This document shows, piece by piece, positions 35,163 to 48,115 of a stretch of 64,000 bases of DNA. The stretch spans positions 13,666-77,665 of the forward strand of contig SZWC01001561.1 in the NCBI GenBank assembly GCA_023375785.1. The letters run 5' to 3'. This DNA comes from Penium margaritaceum (Eukaryota > Streptophyta > Zygnematophyceae > Desmidiales > Peniaceae). Each line of letters starts with the position of its first letter. Position 1 is the first letter of the stretch. The notes under the pieces are model-generated. The model worked only from the letters and a program-made list of their open reading frames with translations. It searched no databases and was not told the origin of the DNA. The position numbers were made by a program, and so were the translations under genes.

Positions 35163-36118
35163 TGTTGGAAACTCTGTTTCGACGTGGCTCTGGCGGTCTA
35201 GAATTTGCACGCCTTGTTTTGGCAAGTTCGGAGATGAAGCGTGAGCTTTCTAGTCCCCTCACGCTATGTGGGAGAGGATTTTAGACAGTCAGTTTTGCGA
35301 AGAGGATAACGTCATTTTGCGTTAGTTTTTTGGCATGGGCATGACGACAACATTTATAGGGCTAGTTATGAGCTTTCTAACGCACCAAACCGGGCACAAT
35401 TCAGCCAAGCGTAGTCCAAGTTACGCTGGCGGAAGCGTAGGTATCACCCACCACAGAAGCCTGACGCCGCCACTCGCCATGGTGCCTTCCTTCACGTGCG
35501 AAGCGCCTTTCCGAAGGAGCAGATCCCATTGCACATGGTGTGGGAGTCCCCTGTACTGTTTCCATGCACCCTCCCCACTTTTGGTTCGAGTTTGGTGATG
35601 GGGTGTGACGAGGTTCGAAACCTGTCTGCGGACCTGCAGTTAGAATTTTGACCTAGTCCTCGAGTAACAAAACGTACTGCTGAGTTTTGGACGCTGAGCC
35701 ATGATTTTGGCCAAGTCCCTCAGTAACAACCTGCACTACAGGATCCAGTGGATGATCCAACTGATCAGGTGGATTATCCACCGGATGCCTCCGCAGGCCT
35801 TCCAAAGCATTTTCTCCAGATGGTATTTTGGTTACTCAATCCGGCCGATTATCCACCGGATTTTGAGTCGCAGTCGGCTCCTAGAGCCGCTGCGCACACC
35901 CCAACTTTGGAAGACCATATCTTCCTTGTTACTTGTTTGATTCCGACGAAACGACTTGCAACGGATTCAGCAACTCGTCAATTTTCAAGGGCAATCCTCC
36001 ATTTTAGGGGGTAATCTTCGAGCCGCTAGATCCGCCGGCGAGGATTTTCCTCTCTCTTGTGGCTCGTCGGCGCCTCCCGGCGCCGCACTTGGACATGCGA
36101 AGGGGCAATTTTTCAACA
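35163..36118 (-). mobile_element. Solo LTR of the element B family, nested in element A gag
   Basis: A 956-bp sequence colinear with the 986- and 984-bp LTRs of element B, from TGTTGG to TTTTTCAACA on the plus strand. Perfect CAAGA duplications flank it. Removing it with one CAAGA lets the gag frame of element A read straight through, so insertion into an existing gag is clear. A minus-strand TATA box (CCCTATAAATG, 35351-35361) and the 40-bp palindrome (35745-35784) are retained. No internal element sequence is present, so LTR-LTR recombination is the likely origin. Confidence 0.93.
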
Positions 36119-36374
36119 CAAGAATGGCGAGAGCCTTCTTGTTGAGCTTGACCCATGCCACAAGGTCAGCACCCTCTTCCTTTGGTGCTGGGATAGTTCC
36201 GTCAAGATATCCTAGCACATCCCTGTCATCCATGATGATCTCAAACTGCCGCTTGTAGAGCGCAAACACCTCTCCATCAAACTTGAGGATGGGCGAATGA
36301 TTCCCTGGTTTCAATGTCTCTGCCATCCCTACAACTACAACTGCTATAGCTGCTGTACCTGTTGTTGATGCCAA
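36119..36374 (-). pseudogene. Element A: gag, 5' part
   Basis: The first in-frame ATG of the interior is at 36374, about 280 nt inside the 5' LTR. The frame contains LKFDGEVFALYKRQFEIIMD and VLGYLDGTIP, resembling the start of copia-type gag (a substrate-like W/F-x-x-W/Y block followed by LDG), and runs into the nested solo LTR after LNKKALAIL. The frame resumes beyond the solo LTR. Gag would form the particle shell. Confidence 0.82.
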
Positions 36375-36638
36375 TTTACCTGTGTTTGAGGCCGCTGCAG
36401 ACTGTTGGTGAGAAGAGACAAATGCTTCCCCTGTTCACGTTGGCTGTTGTAAGAAGATGTAGGCTGATGGAGACTGATGTAGGTTGATTTCAGCTCCCAA
36501 GGTGGAAAGGTGCAGATGTGTTGCATTCCCCTCCGGCTGGTGATTGACCTACAAACAGAGAAGTTGGGTGAGAGAGAAGGCGCTCTCACTGCTTGTGACT
36601 TTAGCGGTTGCGTGCGTGAAACTTCTCTAACCAGAGAA

Positions 36639-36652
36639 GTGGGCTCATAACC
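36639..36652 (-). other. Element A primer-binding site, half-tRNA-iMet type
   Basis: The minus strand reads GGTTATGAGCCCAC three bases inside the 5' LTR. This is one mismatch from complementarity to GTGGGCCCATAACC, the anticodon stem-loop of initiator tRNA-Met. It resembles the copia-style site that uses a cleaved tRNA half rather than the tRNA 3' end. Confidence 0.8.
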
Positions 36653-36655
36653 TTT

Positions 36656-37310
36656 TGTTGGCTACTGAGCTAACCATCTCTGGTAGGGAAGCCCTGAAAC
36701 CAAAAAATATCACAAAGATTTTTACACCTTTTTCCTTTGTTGACATGTGTCATACACCCCAAAACTAATCACGCATACACTTCACCTTCAAGAATACTAA
36801 CAGCTTAGCATTATATCTCAAAATGAGCTCAAGTTATGAAAATACAAAGAGAGCATCAAGCAAGGGTTGATTGATCAGCATGCACGACAAGTCCTCTTAT
36901 AGCTGTCTCTCCAATCCTAAAACCCAAAAGCACATTCCTGGGAAGTTACCTGAACCAGCCACATCACCAATAAACTTGCGATGTGGGCCTGACACATAAA
37001 CATTGTAGTGTCAAGATGACAGACCAACCATCTAGTTTCCAAGAAGCTACGGATTTTCTTTCCTGGAAGCTTCCAGGAAAGAAAAGATGTGCATGGGGCC
37101 AGGATCAAATTTGTGACGTCTCACTTGCCCAAATCAACGAAATGGCCAAGGTAACCACTCACCCACATGGTGAACTGACAGGTCATATCTCACATGGTAC
37201 AGAGCATACCTAAGTCATACTACAATGGATCCAGGGGACATACCTCCACAAGGGGCAGAGCATTCCTAATCCATCCTACAACACTGAACCAGGGGTAAAA
37301 ACAATCAACA
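36656..37310 (-). repeat. Element A 5' LTR (right in the window)
   Basis: Plus-strand ends are TGTTGGCTAC and AATCAACA, giving TGTTG/CAACA terminal inverted repeats. It is colinear with 30490-31141 but with frequent substitutions. It carries the promoter for the minus-strand element. Confidence 0.92.
36893..36903 (-). promoter_or_regulatory. Candidate TATA box in element A 5' LTR
   Basis: The minus strand reads GCTATAAGAGG here and GCTATAAAACA at the same place in the other LTR. It lies about 410 nt into the LTR. A TATA function is inferred from sequence only. Confidence 0.5.
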
Positions 37311-40300
37311 CATGATAGCTACACCGTGCCACTGCTTATTTCATGTCTGTGTACTTGCTTATTGGTAACTAGTGTTCCCAAACTATTGTTTCCCCCTATG
37401 ACCATTTCTGACTCGTAGTATGAGCTGTCAACGTTGACAACCCATAGTGAAATTCGTTTTTCATGGTGAGTGACATATGCCTCCTTCGGTTGGCCATTGT
37501 GCATAGTAGCCACACCGTGTCACTACTTATTGAAGGTCTTTGTACTTGCTAGTAAACAAGTAGTATCCCCAACCCATTGTTTACCCCTCTGACCATTTGT
37601 GACTCGTATTATGAGTTGTCAACGCTGACCATCCATAATGAAATTCTTTGGTCATGGTCAGTGACATATGCCTACCTTGGACGGTCATTGTGCACAGTAG
37701 ACACACAGTGCCACTACTTATTGAAGATCTTTGTGCTTTCTTGCTGAAAACTAATTTTCCCAAACGATTGTTTCCCCATCTGAAGATCTGTGACTCCTTA
37801 CATGAGTTGTCAACGTTGACCTATCATAGTAAAATTCGTTAGTCATGGTCAGTGACATATGCCTACTTTGGTTGGTCATTGTGCAAGGTAGTCACACCGT
37901 GCCACTAAGAATTGAAGGTCTTTGTACTTGCTAGCTGATAGCTAGTATTCCCAAATCGTTGTCTCCCGCTTTGACCATTCGTAACTCGTGTTGTGAGTTG
38001 TCAACATTGACCGCACTTAGTGAAATTCTTTGGTCATGGTTAGAGACATATGCATGCTTTGGTTGGTCATTGTGCATGGTAGCCACACCGTGCCATTACT
38101 TATTGAAGGAATTTGTACTTGCTAGATGATAACTAGTATTCCCAAACCATTTTTTCCCCGTCTGGTCATTTGTGACTCGTGTTACGAGTTGTTAATGTTT
38201 ACCACCCATAGTGAAAATCTTTGGTCATGGTCAATGACATATGCCTCCTCTCGTTGGTCATTGTGCATGGTAGCCACATCACGCCATTATTTATTGAAGG
38301 TCTATGTACTTGCTATTTGATAAATTGTATTCCTAAACCATTGTTTCCCCCTCTGACCATTTTTTACTCGTATTATGAGTTATCAACATTGACCGCCCAT
38401 AGTGAAATTCTTTGGTCATGGTCAGTGACCTATGCCTGCTTTGGTTGGTCAATGTGCGTGGTAGCCACATTGTGCCACTAGTTATTCAAGTTCTTTCAGC
38501 TTACTAGTTGATAAATAGTATTCCCAAACTATCATTTCCCTCTCTGACCATTTGTGACTCATATTATGAGTTGTCAACATTGACCACACATAGTGAAATT
38601 CTCTGGTCATGGGTAGTGACATATGCCTACTTTAGTTAGACATTGTGCATGGTAGCCACACCGTGTCACTCCTTATTGAAGGTATTTGTACTTGCTTTTT
38701 GTTAACTGGTTTTTCCAAACCATTGTTTCCCCCTCCGACCGTTTGTGGCTCGTTTCATGAGTTTTTAACGTTGACCACACATAGTGATTTTTTTGTCATG
38801 TTCAGTGACATATGCCTAATCTGGTTGGTCACTGTGCATAACAACCACACCGTGCCACTACTTATAGAAGGTCTTTGTACTTTCTGGTTGACAAATAGTA
38901 TTCCCAAACCATTGTTTCTCCATGTGACCAATTGTGCATTGTGTTATGAGTTTTCAATGTTGACCACACAGAGAAATTCTTTGATCCTAATCATTGAGAT
39001 ATGCCTACTCTCCTTCGTCATTGTGCATGGTAGCCACACTGTGCCACTACTTATTGAAGTTATTTGTACAAAACAGTTGATAACTAGTATTCACAAACCA
39101 TTGTTTCCCCCTCCTTCCATTTGTGACTCGTATTATGTGTTGTCAACGTCGTCCACCCATGATGAAATTCTTTGGTAATGTCACTAACATATGCCTTCTT
39201 TGGTTTGTCATTGTGCATCGTAGCCACACTGGGCCACTATTTTTCATTTTTTTTTTGGTATTTTCTAGTTGATAACTACTATTCCCAAAACATTGTTTCC
39301 CCCTGTGACCATCTGTGACTCGTATTATGAGTTGTTAACGTTGGCCACACATAGTGAAATTCTTTGGTCATGGTCAGTGACATGTGCATACTTTCGTTTG
39401 TCATTGTGCATGGTAGCCACACTGTGCCACTACTCATTGAAGTTCTTTGTACTTTCTAGTCAATAACTGGTATTTCCAAACTATTGTTTACCTTTCCGAC
39501 CGTTTGTGACTCATATTATGAGTTTTCAACGTTGACCACACATAGTGAAATGCTATTGGCAATATTGAGTGACATATCCCAAATTTGGTTGGTTATTGTG
39601 CATGCTATCCACACCGTACCACTTCTTATAGAATGTCTTTGTACTCACTACTTGATAACTCTCTTTCCCAAACCATTCCTTTTCCCTCTGGACATTTATG
39701 ACTGGTGTTATGAGTTGTCAACGTTGACCACACATAGAGAAATTCTATGCTCATGGTCATTGACATATGCCTACTTTGGTTTGTCCTTGTGCATGTTAGC
39801 CACCCTGTGCCACTACTTATGAGGTCTTTGTACTTATTAGTTCATAACTAGTATTCCCAAATGATTGTTCCCCCCTCTAACCATTCGTGAGTTGTATTAA
39901 GTGTTGTCCAAGTTGACGACCCATAGCGAAATTCTTTGGTCATGGTCAGTGACATATGCCTACTTTGATTGGTCATTGTGAATGACAGCCACACCTTGCC
40001 ACTACGTATTCAAGGTGTTTGTATATGCTAGTCGATACCTAGTATTCCAAAACCATTTTCCCCCCTCGGACCATTTGTGACTCGTATTGTGATTTCTCAA
40101 CATTGACCACATAAATTGAAATTCTTTGGTCATGGTCAGTGCCATATGCCTACCTTGGTTGTTCATTGTCCATGGTAGCCACACAGTGCCACTACTTATA
40201 TAAGGTATTTGTACTTGCTTTTTAATAACTAGCATTCCCAAAGAAATGTTTCCTCCTCTGACCATTTGTGACTCGTGTTAAGAATTTTCAATGTTGACCA

Positions 40301-43300
40301 CCCATAGTGATTTTTTTTGGTCGTGGTCAGTGACTCATGCCTCCTTTGGTTGGTCATTGTTCATGGTAGCCACACTGTGACACTAATGATTGAACATCTT
40401 TGTACTTGCTAGTTGATACATAGTGTTCCCAAACCATTGTTTCACCCTCTGACCATTTGTGACTCGTGTTATGAGCTGTCAACATTGACCATAAATTGTG
40501 GAATTCACTGGTCATGTTGAGTGATATATGCATACTTTGGTTGGTCATTGAGCATGGTACGTACAACGTGCCACTACTTATTGCAGATATTTATACTTTC
40601 TAGGCAATAACTAGTACTCCCGAACCATTTCCCTCCTTTGACCATTTCTGACTCGTATTACGAGCTATCAAATTTGACCACCATAGTGAAATTCTTTGGT
40701 CATGGTCAGTGACATATGCTTACATTGGCTGGTCATTGTGCATCGTAGCCACACAGTAACTTTACTTATTGAAGTTCTTTGTACTTTCTTGTTGAAAAAT
40801 AGTATCCCCAAACCATTGTTTCCCCCTCTAACCATTTGTGACTCCTATTATGAGTTGTCAACATTGACCCATCATAGTAAGATTTGTTGGTCATGGTCAG
40901 TGACATATGCCTACTTTCGTTGGTCATTGTGCAAGGTATCCACAGCATGCCACTAATTTCTTAAAGCCTATATACTTGCTATTTGATAGCTATTATTCCC
41001 AAACCATTGTTACCCCCTTTTACCATTTGTGACTCGTGTTATGACTTGTCAACGTTGACCACACTTAGTTAAATTTTTTGGTCATGATCAGTGGCATATG
41101 CCTACTTTGGTTGGTCATTGTGCATGGTAGCCACACCGTGCCACTACTTGTTGAAGGTCCTTGTACTTTCTAGTCAATGCCTAGTGTTCCCAAACCATTT
41201 CCCCCCCCCCTGACCATTTTTTACCCTTGTTTTAAGTTGTCAACGATGAGCACACATAGTGGAATTCTTTGGTCTTTTTCCATGACATATGCATGCTTTG
41301 GTTGGTCATTGTGCATGGAAGCCACACCGTGCCACTACTAGTTGAAGGTGCTTGTAGTTGCTAGCTGATAACTAGAATTCAGAAACCATTGTTTCCCCTT
41401 CTGATCATTTGTGACTCGTATTATGAGTTGTCAGTGCTGACCACCCATAGTGAAATTCTTGGGTCATGTTCAGTGATATATGCCTCCTCTGGTTGGTCAT
41501 TGTGCATGGTAGCCACACCGTGCCACTACTTATTGAAGGTATCTGTACTTGCTAGTTGATAACTTGTATTCCTAAACCATTGTTTCCCCTCTGACCATTG
41601 GTGATTTGTATCATGTGTTGTCAACGTTGACCACCCATATTTGAAGTTCTTTGCTCATGGTTAGTGACATATGCCTACTTTGGTTGGTCATTGTGCGTGC
41701 TAGCCACACCGTGCCACTACTTATTGAATTTCCTTGTACATTGCTAGTTGATAACTAGTATTCCCACACCATCATTTCCCCCTCTGACCATTTGTGACTC
41801 GTGTTAGGAGTTTTAAACGTTGACCAGACGTAGTGAAATTCTTTCATCATGGGCAGTGACATATGCCTGCTTTGTTTGGTCATTTTGCATGGTAGCAACA
41901 TCGTCTGACTCCTTATTGACGGTATTTGTACTTGCTAGTTGAGAACTGATACATCCAAGGCATTGTTTCCCCCTCCGACTGTTTGTGACTCGTATCATGA
42001 CTTTCCAACGTAGTCTACACATAGTGAAATTCGTTTGGTCATTTTCAATGACATATGCCTAATTTGGTTGGTCATTGTGCATGGTATCCACACCGTGCTA
42101 CTACTAATAGAGGATCTTTGTACTTTCTAGTTCATAACTAGTATTCCAAAACCATTGTTTCTCCCTCGGTCTTTGTGACTTGTGTTATGAGTGTTCTATG
42201 TTGACCATACATTGTGAAATTCTTTGGTCATAATGACTGAAATGTGACAACTTTGCTTGGTCATTGTGCATGGTATCCATATCATGCAACTACTTATCGA
42301 AGGTCTTTGTACTTTCAAATTGATAACTAGTCTTCATAAACAATTGTTTCCCCCTCTTACCATCTGTGACTCGTATTATGTGTTGTCAACATTGACCACC
42401 CATAGTAAAATTCTTTGGTCATGGTCACTGACATATGCCTCCTTTGGTTGGTCATTGTGCATGGTAGCCACACTAGGCTTCTATTTTTTGAAGGTTTCTC
42501 TACCTTCTATTTGATGAATAGTATTCCCAAAACATTGTTTCCCCCTCTGACCATTTGTGACTCATGTTGTGATTTGTCAACGTTTGCGACACATAGTGAA
42601 GTTCTTTGGTCATGGCCAGTGACATATGGCTACTTTGGTTGGTCATTTTGCATGGTAGCCATATCGTGCCACTGCGTATTGAAGGTCTTTGTACGTGCTA
42701 GTCAATGAATGGTATTTCCAAACCATTGTTTCCCCCTACGACTGTTTGTGCCTCATATTTTGAGTTTTCAACGCTGACCACACATAGTGAAATGCCATTA
42801 GTCATGTTCTGTGACATATGCCAAATTTGGTTGGTCATTGTGCATGGAATCCACATCGTGCCACTAATTTCAGAAGGTATTTGTACTTGCTAGTTGATAA
42901 ATCTTATTTCCAAACCAGAGTTTTCCCCTCTGACCATTTATGACTCGTATTTTGAGCTGTCAAAGTTGACTACACATAGTGAAATTCTTTGGTCATGGTC
43001 ATTCACATATGCCTACTTTGGTTGATCATTGCATGGTAGCCACCCTGTGCCACTTCTTACTGAAGGTATTTGTACTTCATAGTTCATAACTAGCATTACC
43101 AAGTTATTGTTTTTCCCCTCTAACCATTTGTGACTCGTATTATGAGTTGTCAACGTTGACCACACACACTGAAATACTTTGGTCGTGGTCATTGACATAT
43201 GCCTACTTTGGTTGGTCATTGTGCATGATAGCCACAGCCCGCCACTACCTTGAATTCCCAAACCATTGTTTCCCCCTCTGACCATTTGTGAATTGTATTA

Positions 43301-46300
43301 TGAGTTCTCAGCATTGACCACATATAGTGCAATCTTTTGGTCATGATCAGTGACTCATGCATACCTTGGTTGGTCATTGTGTATGGTAGCCACATCGTGC
43401 CACTAATTATTGAAGGCTTGTGTACTTTCTAGTCAATAACTAACATTTCCTAACCATTGTTTCCCCCTCTGACCATTTCTAACTTATGTAATGAGTTTTC
43501 AATGTTCAGCACACATAGTGAAATACTTTTGTCATGGACAGTGATGTATTCCTACTTTGGTTGGTCATTCTGCATGGTAACCACACTATGCCACTACATA
43601 TTGAAGGTATTTGTAGTTGCTAGTTGACAACAAGTATTCCCAAACCTTTGTTTCCCCCTCGGACCACTTGCGACTCTTATTATGAGTTGTGAACGTTGAC
43701 CACACAAAAAAAATTCCTTTTTCATGGTTAGTGACCCATGCCTACTTTGCTTGGTCATTTTGCATGGTAGCCACACTGTGCCACTACTTATTGAACGTCT
43801 TTGTACTTGCTAGTAGATAACAAGTATTCCCAAATAATGGTTTCCCTTGCTGGCCATTTTTTAATCGTATTTTGAGTTTTCAACGTAGACCACATATAGT
43901 GAAAATGTTTGGTCATGGTGAGCAACATATGCCTACTTTGGTAGGTCATTGTGCATGGTAGCCAAACCGCAACACTAATTGGTGAAGGTTTTTGTACTTG
44001 CTAGCCGATAACTACTATTCTCAAGCCGATGTTTTCCCCTCTGACCACTTGTAACTCGTATCATGACTTGTCAGCGTTGACCACCCATAGTGAAATTCTT
44101 TGGTCATGGTCAGTGACTATACCCAATTTGGTTGGTCATTGTGCATGGCAGCCACACTGTGCCAATACGTATTCAAGGTCTTTGTGCTTGCTAGTTGATA
44201 AATAGTATGCCCACACCATTTTCTCTCCCTCTGACCATTTGTGACTCGTGTTACAAGTTTTCAGTGTTGACCAATCATAGTGAAATTCAACGATCATGGT
44301 CAGTAACATATGTTTTCTTTGGTTGGTCATTGTGCATGGCAGCCACACCGTGCCACTACTTATTGAAGGTTTTTGTACTTTCTAGTCGATAACTAGTTTT
44401 CCCAAACCATTGGTTCCCCCCCAAACCATTGGTTCCCCCTCTTTGTACCTTGTCTTATGAGTTGTCAATGTTGACCACACATAGTGAAATTCTTTTGTAA
44501 TGGAAAGTGACATATGCCTACTTTGGTTGGTCAATGTGGATGGTCGATACACTGTGCCACTACATACTATTATATTAAAGGTCTTTGTACTTGTTAGTCG
44601 ATAACTAGTATTTCTAAACCATTGTCTCCCCCACAGATCATTTGCAACTCGTATTATGAGTTGTCAACGTTGACCACACATAGTGATATTATTTGGTCAT
44701 TTTCAGTGACATACACCTACTTTGGTTGGGCATTGTGCATGGTAGCCACACTGTACCACTACTTATTAAAGGTTTTTCTACTTGCTAGTCAGTAACTAGT
44801 ATTCTGAGACCATTTTTTTCCCCTCTGACCATATGTGACTCGTGTTATGAGCTGTCAAGATTGACCACACATAGTGCAAGTCTTTGGTCATGGTCAGTGA
44901 CATATGCCTACTTTAGTTGGTCATTGTGCATGGTAGCGACTCCGGGCCACTAATTATTGAACTTATTTTTACTTTCTAGGCCATACCACTCTTTTTCCTG
45001 CGACCATTTGTGACTCGTATGATGAGTTGTCAATGTTGAACACACAAAGTGAAATTATTTGGTCATGGTCACTGACATATGCCCACTTTGGTCGGTCATA
45101 GGGCATGATAGCCACTACTTCTTGAAGGTGTTTGTACCATCTAGTCGATAACCATTGTTCCCCCCTCTAACCATTCGTGACTTGTAGTATGAGTTCTCAA
45201 CGTAGACCACATATAGTGACTTGGTCATGGTCAGTGCCATATGGCTACTTTGGTTGGATAATGTGCATGGTAGCAACACCGTTCCAGTTTTTGTTAAAGG
45301 TGTTTTTACTTGCTAGTGAACTACTACTATTCCCAAACCATTGTTTCACCCTCAGACCGTTTGCGACTTGTAGTATGAGTTGTCAACATTGACCATACAT
45401 ATTGAAATTCTTAGATCATGGTCAGTGACAAATGCCTTCTTTGGTTGGTCATTGTGCATGGTAGCCACACCGTTCCATTACTTATTGAATGTGTTTGTAC
45501 ATGCTAGTTGACAACTAGTATTCCCAAGCCATTGTTTCCCTTTCTGGCCATTTGTGACTCGTATCATGAGTTTTCAGCGTTGACCAAACACAGTGACATT
45601 CGTTTGGTCATGGTCAGTGACACATGTCTTATTTGGTTTGTCATTGTGCATTGTATCCACACCGTTCTACTACTTATTGAAGGTTCTTGTATATGTTGGT
45701 TGATGCCTAGTGTTCCCAAACCATGCTCTCCCCTTCTGACCATTTTTTATTCCTGTTATGAGTTGTCAACGTTGACCACACATGCATGCTTTGGTTGGTC
45801 ATTGTGCACGGTAGCTACACCGTGCAACAATTTATTGAAGGTTTTTTCACTTCCTAGTTGAGAAGTAATATTCCCAAACCATTGTTTCCCCCTCTTGCCA
45901 TTTTTGACTCGTATTATGAGTTGTCAACGTTGATCCATCATGGTGAAATTCTTTGGACATGGTGTGTGACATATGCCTCTTTTGGTTGGTCATTGTGCAT
46001 GGTAGCCACACCGTGTTCTTGCTTGTCAATAACTAGTATCCCCAACCCATTGTTCCCCCGGCTGCCCATCTGTCACTCATATTATGAGTTGTCAACGTGG
46101 ACTGCATATGGTGAAATTCTCTGGTCATGGTCAGTTATACATGCCTTCTTTGGTTGGTCATTTTGCATGGTAGCCACACCATGCTGCTACTTATAGAAGG
46201 TCATTGTACTTGCTAGTGGATAACTAGTATCTCCAAACCATTTTTTCCCCTTTGTACATGCTATTCAGCAACTAGTATTCCTAAACCATTGTTTCCCCCT

Positions 46301-46965
46301 CTCATATTTTTTGACTCGTAGTATAAGTTTTCAACTTTGACCACCCATAGTGAAATTCTTTGGTCATGGTTAGTGACCACAGAATATGCTTACTTTGATT
46401 GGTCATTGTGCATCGTAGTCCCACCGTGGCACTACTTACTGGAGGGCTTTGTACTTGCTAGTCGATTACTGGTATTCCCAAACCATTATCTCCCCCTTTG
46501 AACATTTGTGACTCGTACTATGAGTTGTCAACGTTGACAACACATAGTGAAATTCTTTGGTCATGGTCAGTGACATATGCCGACCTTTGTTGGTCATTGT
46601 GCATGGATACCACACCGATCTAGTAGTTATTGACGGTTTGTGTACTTGCTTTTTGATAACTAAAACTCACAAACCATTGTTTCCCCCTCTGACCATTTTT
46701 GACTTGCATTATGTGTTGTCAACGTGCATGGTAGTGCATGACGGTTTGTGTACTTGCTTTTTCACCACAGATTGTAAAATTCTTTGGTCATGGTCAGTGA
46801 CATATGCCTACTTTGGTTGGTCATTGTGCATGGTAGCCACACTGTGGCACTACTTATTGGAGGTCTTTGTACTTGCTAGTCAATAACTAGTATTCCCAAC
46901 CCATTTTTCCCCCTCTTAGGATCCATTTTTCCCCCCCTTAAGATTTGTGACTCGTAGTTGTCAAC
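37311..46965 (+). repeat. 191-bp satellite array, block 2 (plus orientation)
   Basis: About 50 monomers, same family and orientation as block 1, starting in the monomer phase at which element A interrupted it. A few local slippage products occur, for example a doubled AAACCATTGGTTCCCC at about 44404-44442 and a doubled CATTTTTCCCCC at about 46902-46936. No gene is supported. Confidence 0.94.
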
Positions 46966-47086
46966 CGGTGTGAGGCAAACAGACTAGAAAACAGGGCCGA
47001 CACAATAGCACCTGCCATCCGCTCGTAGCATTTCAGCTAGGAGAAGATATCACCTTTACGATCACGGTTCAACACTGAGCAGTTTC
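46966..47086. other. Unassigned sequence left of element B
   Basis: About 120 bp that is neither satellite nor LTR, ending in the left GTTTC target duplication. Together with 53463-54029 it forms a piece of older DNA, roughly 680 bp, into which element B inserted. Confidence 0.6.
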
Positions 47087-48072
47087 TGTCAGGAGGAATC
47101 AGCGTGGTGCGGTCTCGACGTTTGTATGATCGTCTCTAGTGGTTCACGTCTACTGTTTTGTGCGAATCTGAGACTGAGCGTGAGCTTCCTGGTCGCCTTA
47201 CGCTGTGTGAGTAGGAATTTAGAGACAGTCAGTTTGCAAAGGGAATAACTTCGTTTTGCGTTTGTTTTTGACCATAGACATGATCACAACAATTATACGG
47301 CTAGTGATGAGCTTTCCAACGCACCAAACCGCGCACAATGCGGCCAAGCCCAGGCCAAGTTATGCCTGCCGAAGCGCACGTCTCACCCACCACAGCAACG
47401 CCTAATGATTCCATGGTGCACATACGCCGTGGCGCCTTCCTTGACATGCAAAGCGCCTTTCCCAAGGCGCAGGTTCTCTTGCACGTGGTGTAGGGGTCTC
47501 CTGCATTGTTTCCACGCATCCTACCCACTTTTGGGTCGAGTTTGGTGATGGGGTGTGACGACGTTCGAAACCTGTCCGCGGACCTGCAATCAGAATTTTG
47601 ACTTAGTCCCCGAGTAACAAAACGTACCGCTGAGTTTCGGACTCTGAGCCATGATTTTGGCCAAGTCCCTCAGTAACAACCTGCACTACTGGATCCGGTG
47701 GATGATCCACCTGATCAGGTGGATAATCCACCGGACGCCTCGGCAGGCCTTCCGGAGCAATTTCTTCAGATGGTATTTTTGTTACTCAATCCGTTCGATT
47801 ATCCACCGGATTTCGAGTCGCAGCCAGCTCCCAGAGTCGCTGCGCACATCCCAACTTTGGAAGACCATGTCTCCCTCGATACTTGTCCGATTCCGGGAAA
47901 ACAACTTCCACTGGATTTAGCAACTCGTCCACTTTACGGGGAAATCCTCCATTTGAGGATCCGAGCAATCTTTGAGTTGCCAGATCTACCGGCGCGGAGT
48001 TTTCACTTTCTGGCGGCTCGTCAGCGCCTCCCGGCGCCGCACTTGGGCATGCGGAGGGGCAATTTTTCAACA
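47087..48072 (-). repeat. Element B 3' LTR (left in the window)
   Basis: Plus-strand ends are TGTCAGGAGG and TTTTTCAACA. It is colinear with 52479-53462 and with the solo LTR at 35163-36118. The TATA box seen in the other two copies is decayed here (GTATAATTGT on the minus strand). Confidence 0.95.
47695..47734. repeat. 40-bp near-perfect palindrome in the element B LTR
   Basis: CCGGTGGAT-G-ATCCACC, a CTGATCAG-centred middle and GGTGGAT-A-ATCCACCGG. Only the tenth base from each end fails to pair. The same palindrome, with decay, is at 53085-53124 and 35745-35784. A half-like ATTATCCACCGGA recurs about 60 bp further on. Confidence 0.9.
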
Positions 48073-48083
48073 TTCTCCCCCTT
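48073..48083 (-). other. Polypurine tract of element B
   Basis: The minus strand reads AAGGGGGAGAA directly before the 3' LTR start TGTTGAAAAA. This is the expected plus-strand primer position. Confidence 0.88.
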
Positions 48084-48115
48084 GCACCTGCCATGCCCGC
48101 TTCTCCTGCTTGCTC

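Larger units (their letters stand above)
30490..37310 (-). mobile_element. Ty1/copia-type LTR retrotransposon, element A (degenerate)
   Basis: About 6.8 kb including a nested 956-bp solo LTR. Direct LTRs (30490-31141 and 36656-37310) bound an interior with gag, protease, integrase, RT and RNase H in copia order on the minus strand. A half-tRNA-iMet-like primer site and a purine tract lie just inside the LTRs. Flanking CATGG (30485-30489) and CATGA (37311-37315) fit a 5-bp target duplication with one change. Joining the flanks restores the 191-bp satellite at GCATGGTAGCC. Frameshifts, stops, a lost protease Asp and a lost integrase Glu show that it is dead. Its LTRs are clearly diverged, so it is old relative to recent insertions. 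Confidence 0.93.

Noticed and set aside
35335-36258. Open frames across the solo LTR and the element B LTRs, some over 100 residues
   Set aside because: They lie wholly within LTRs, are not conserved in frame between the three LTR copies, and have no domain.
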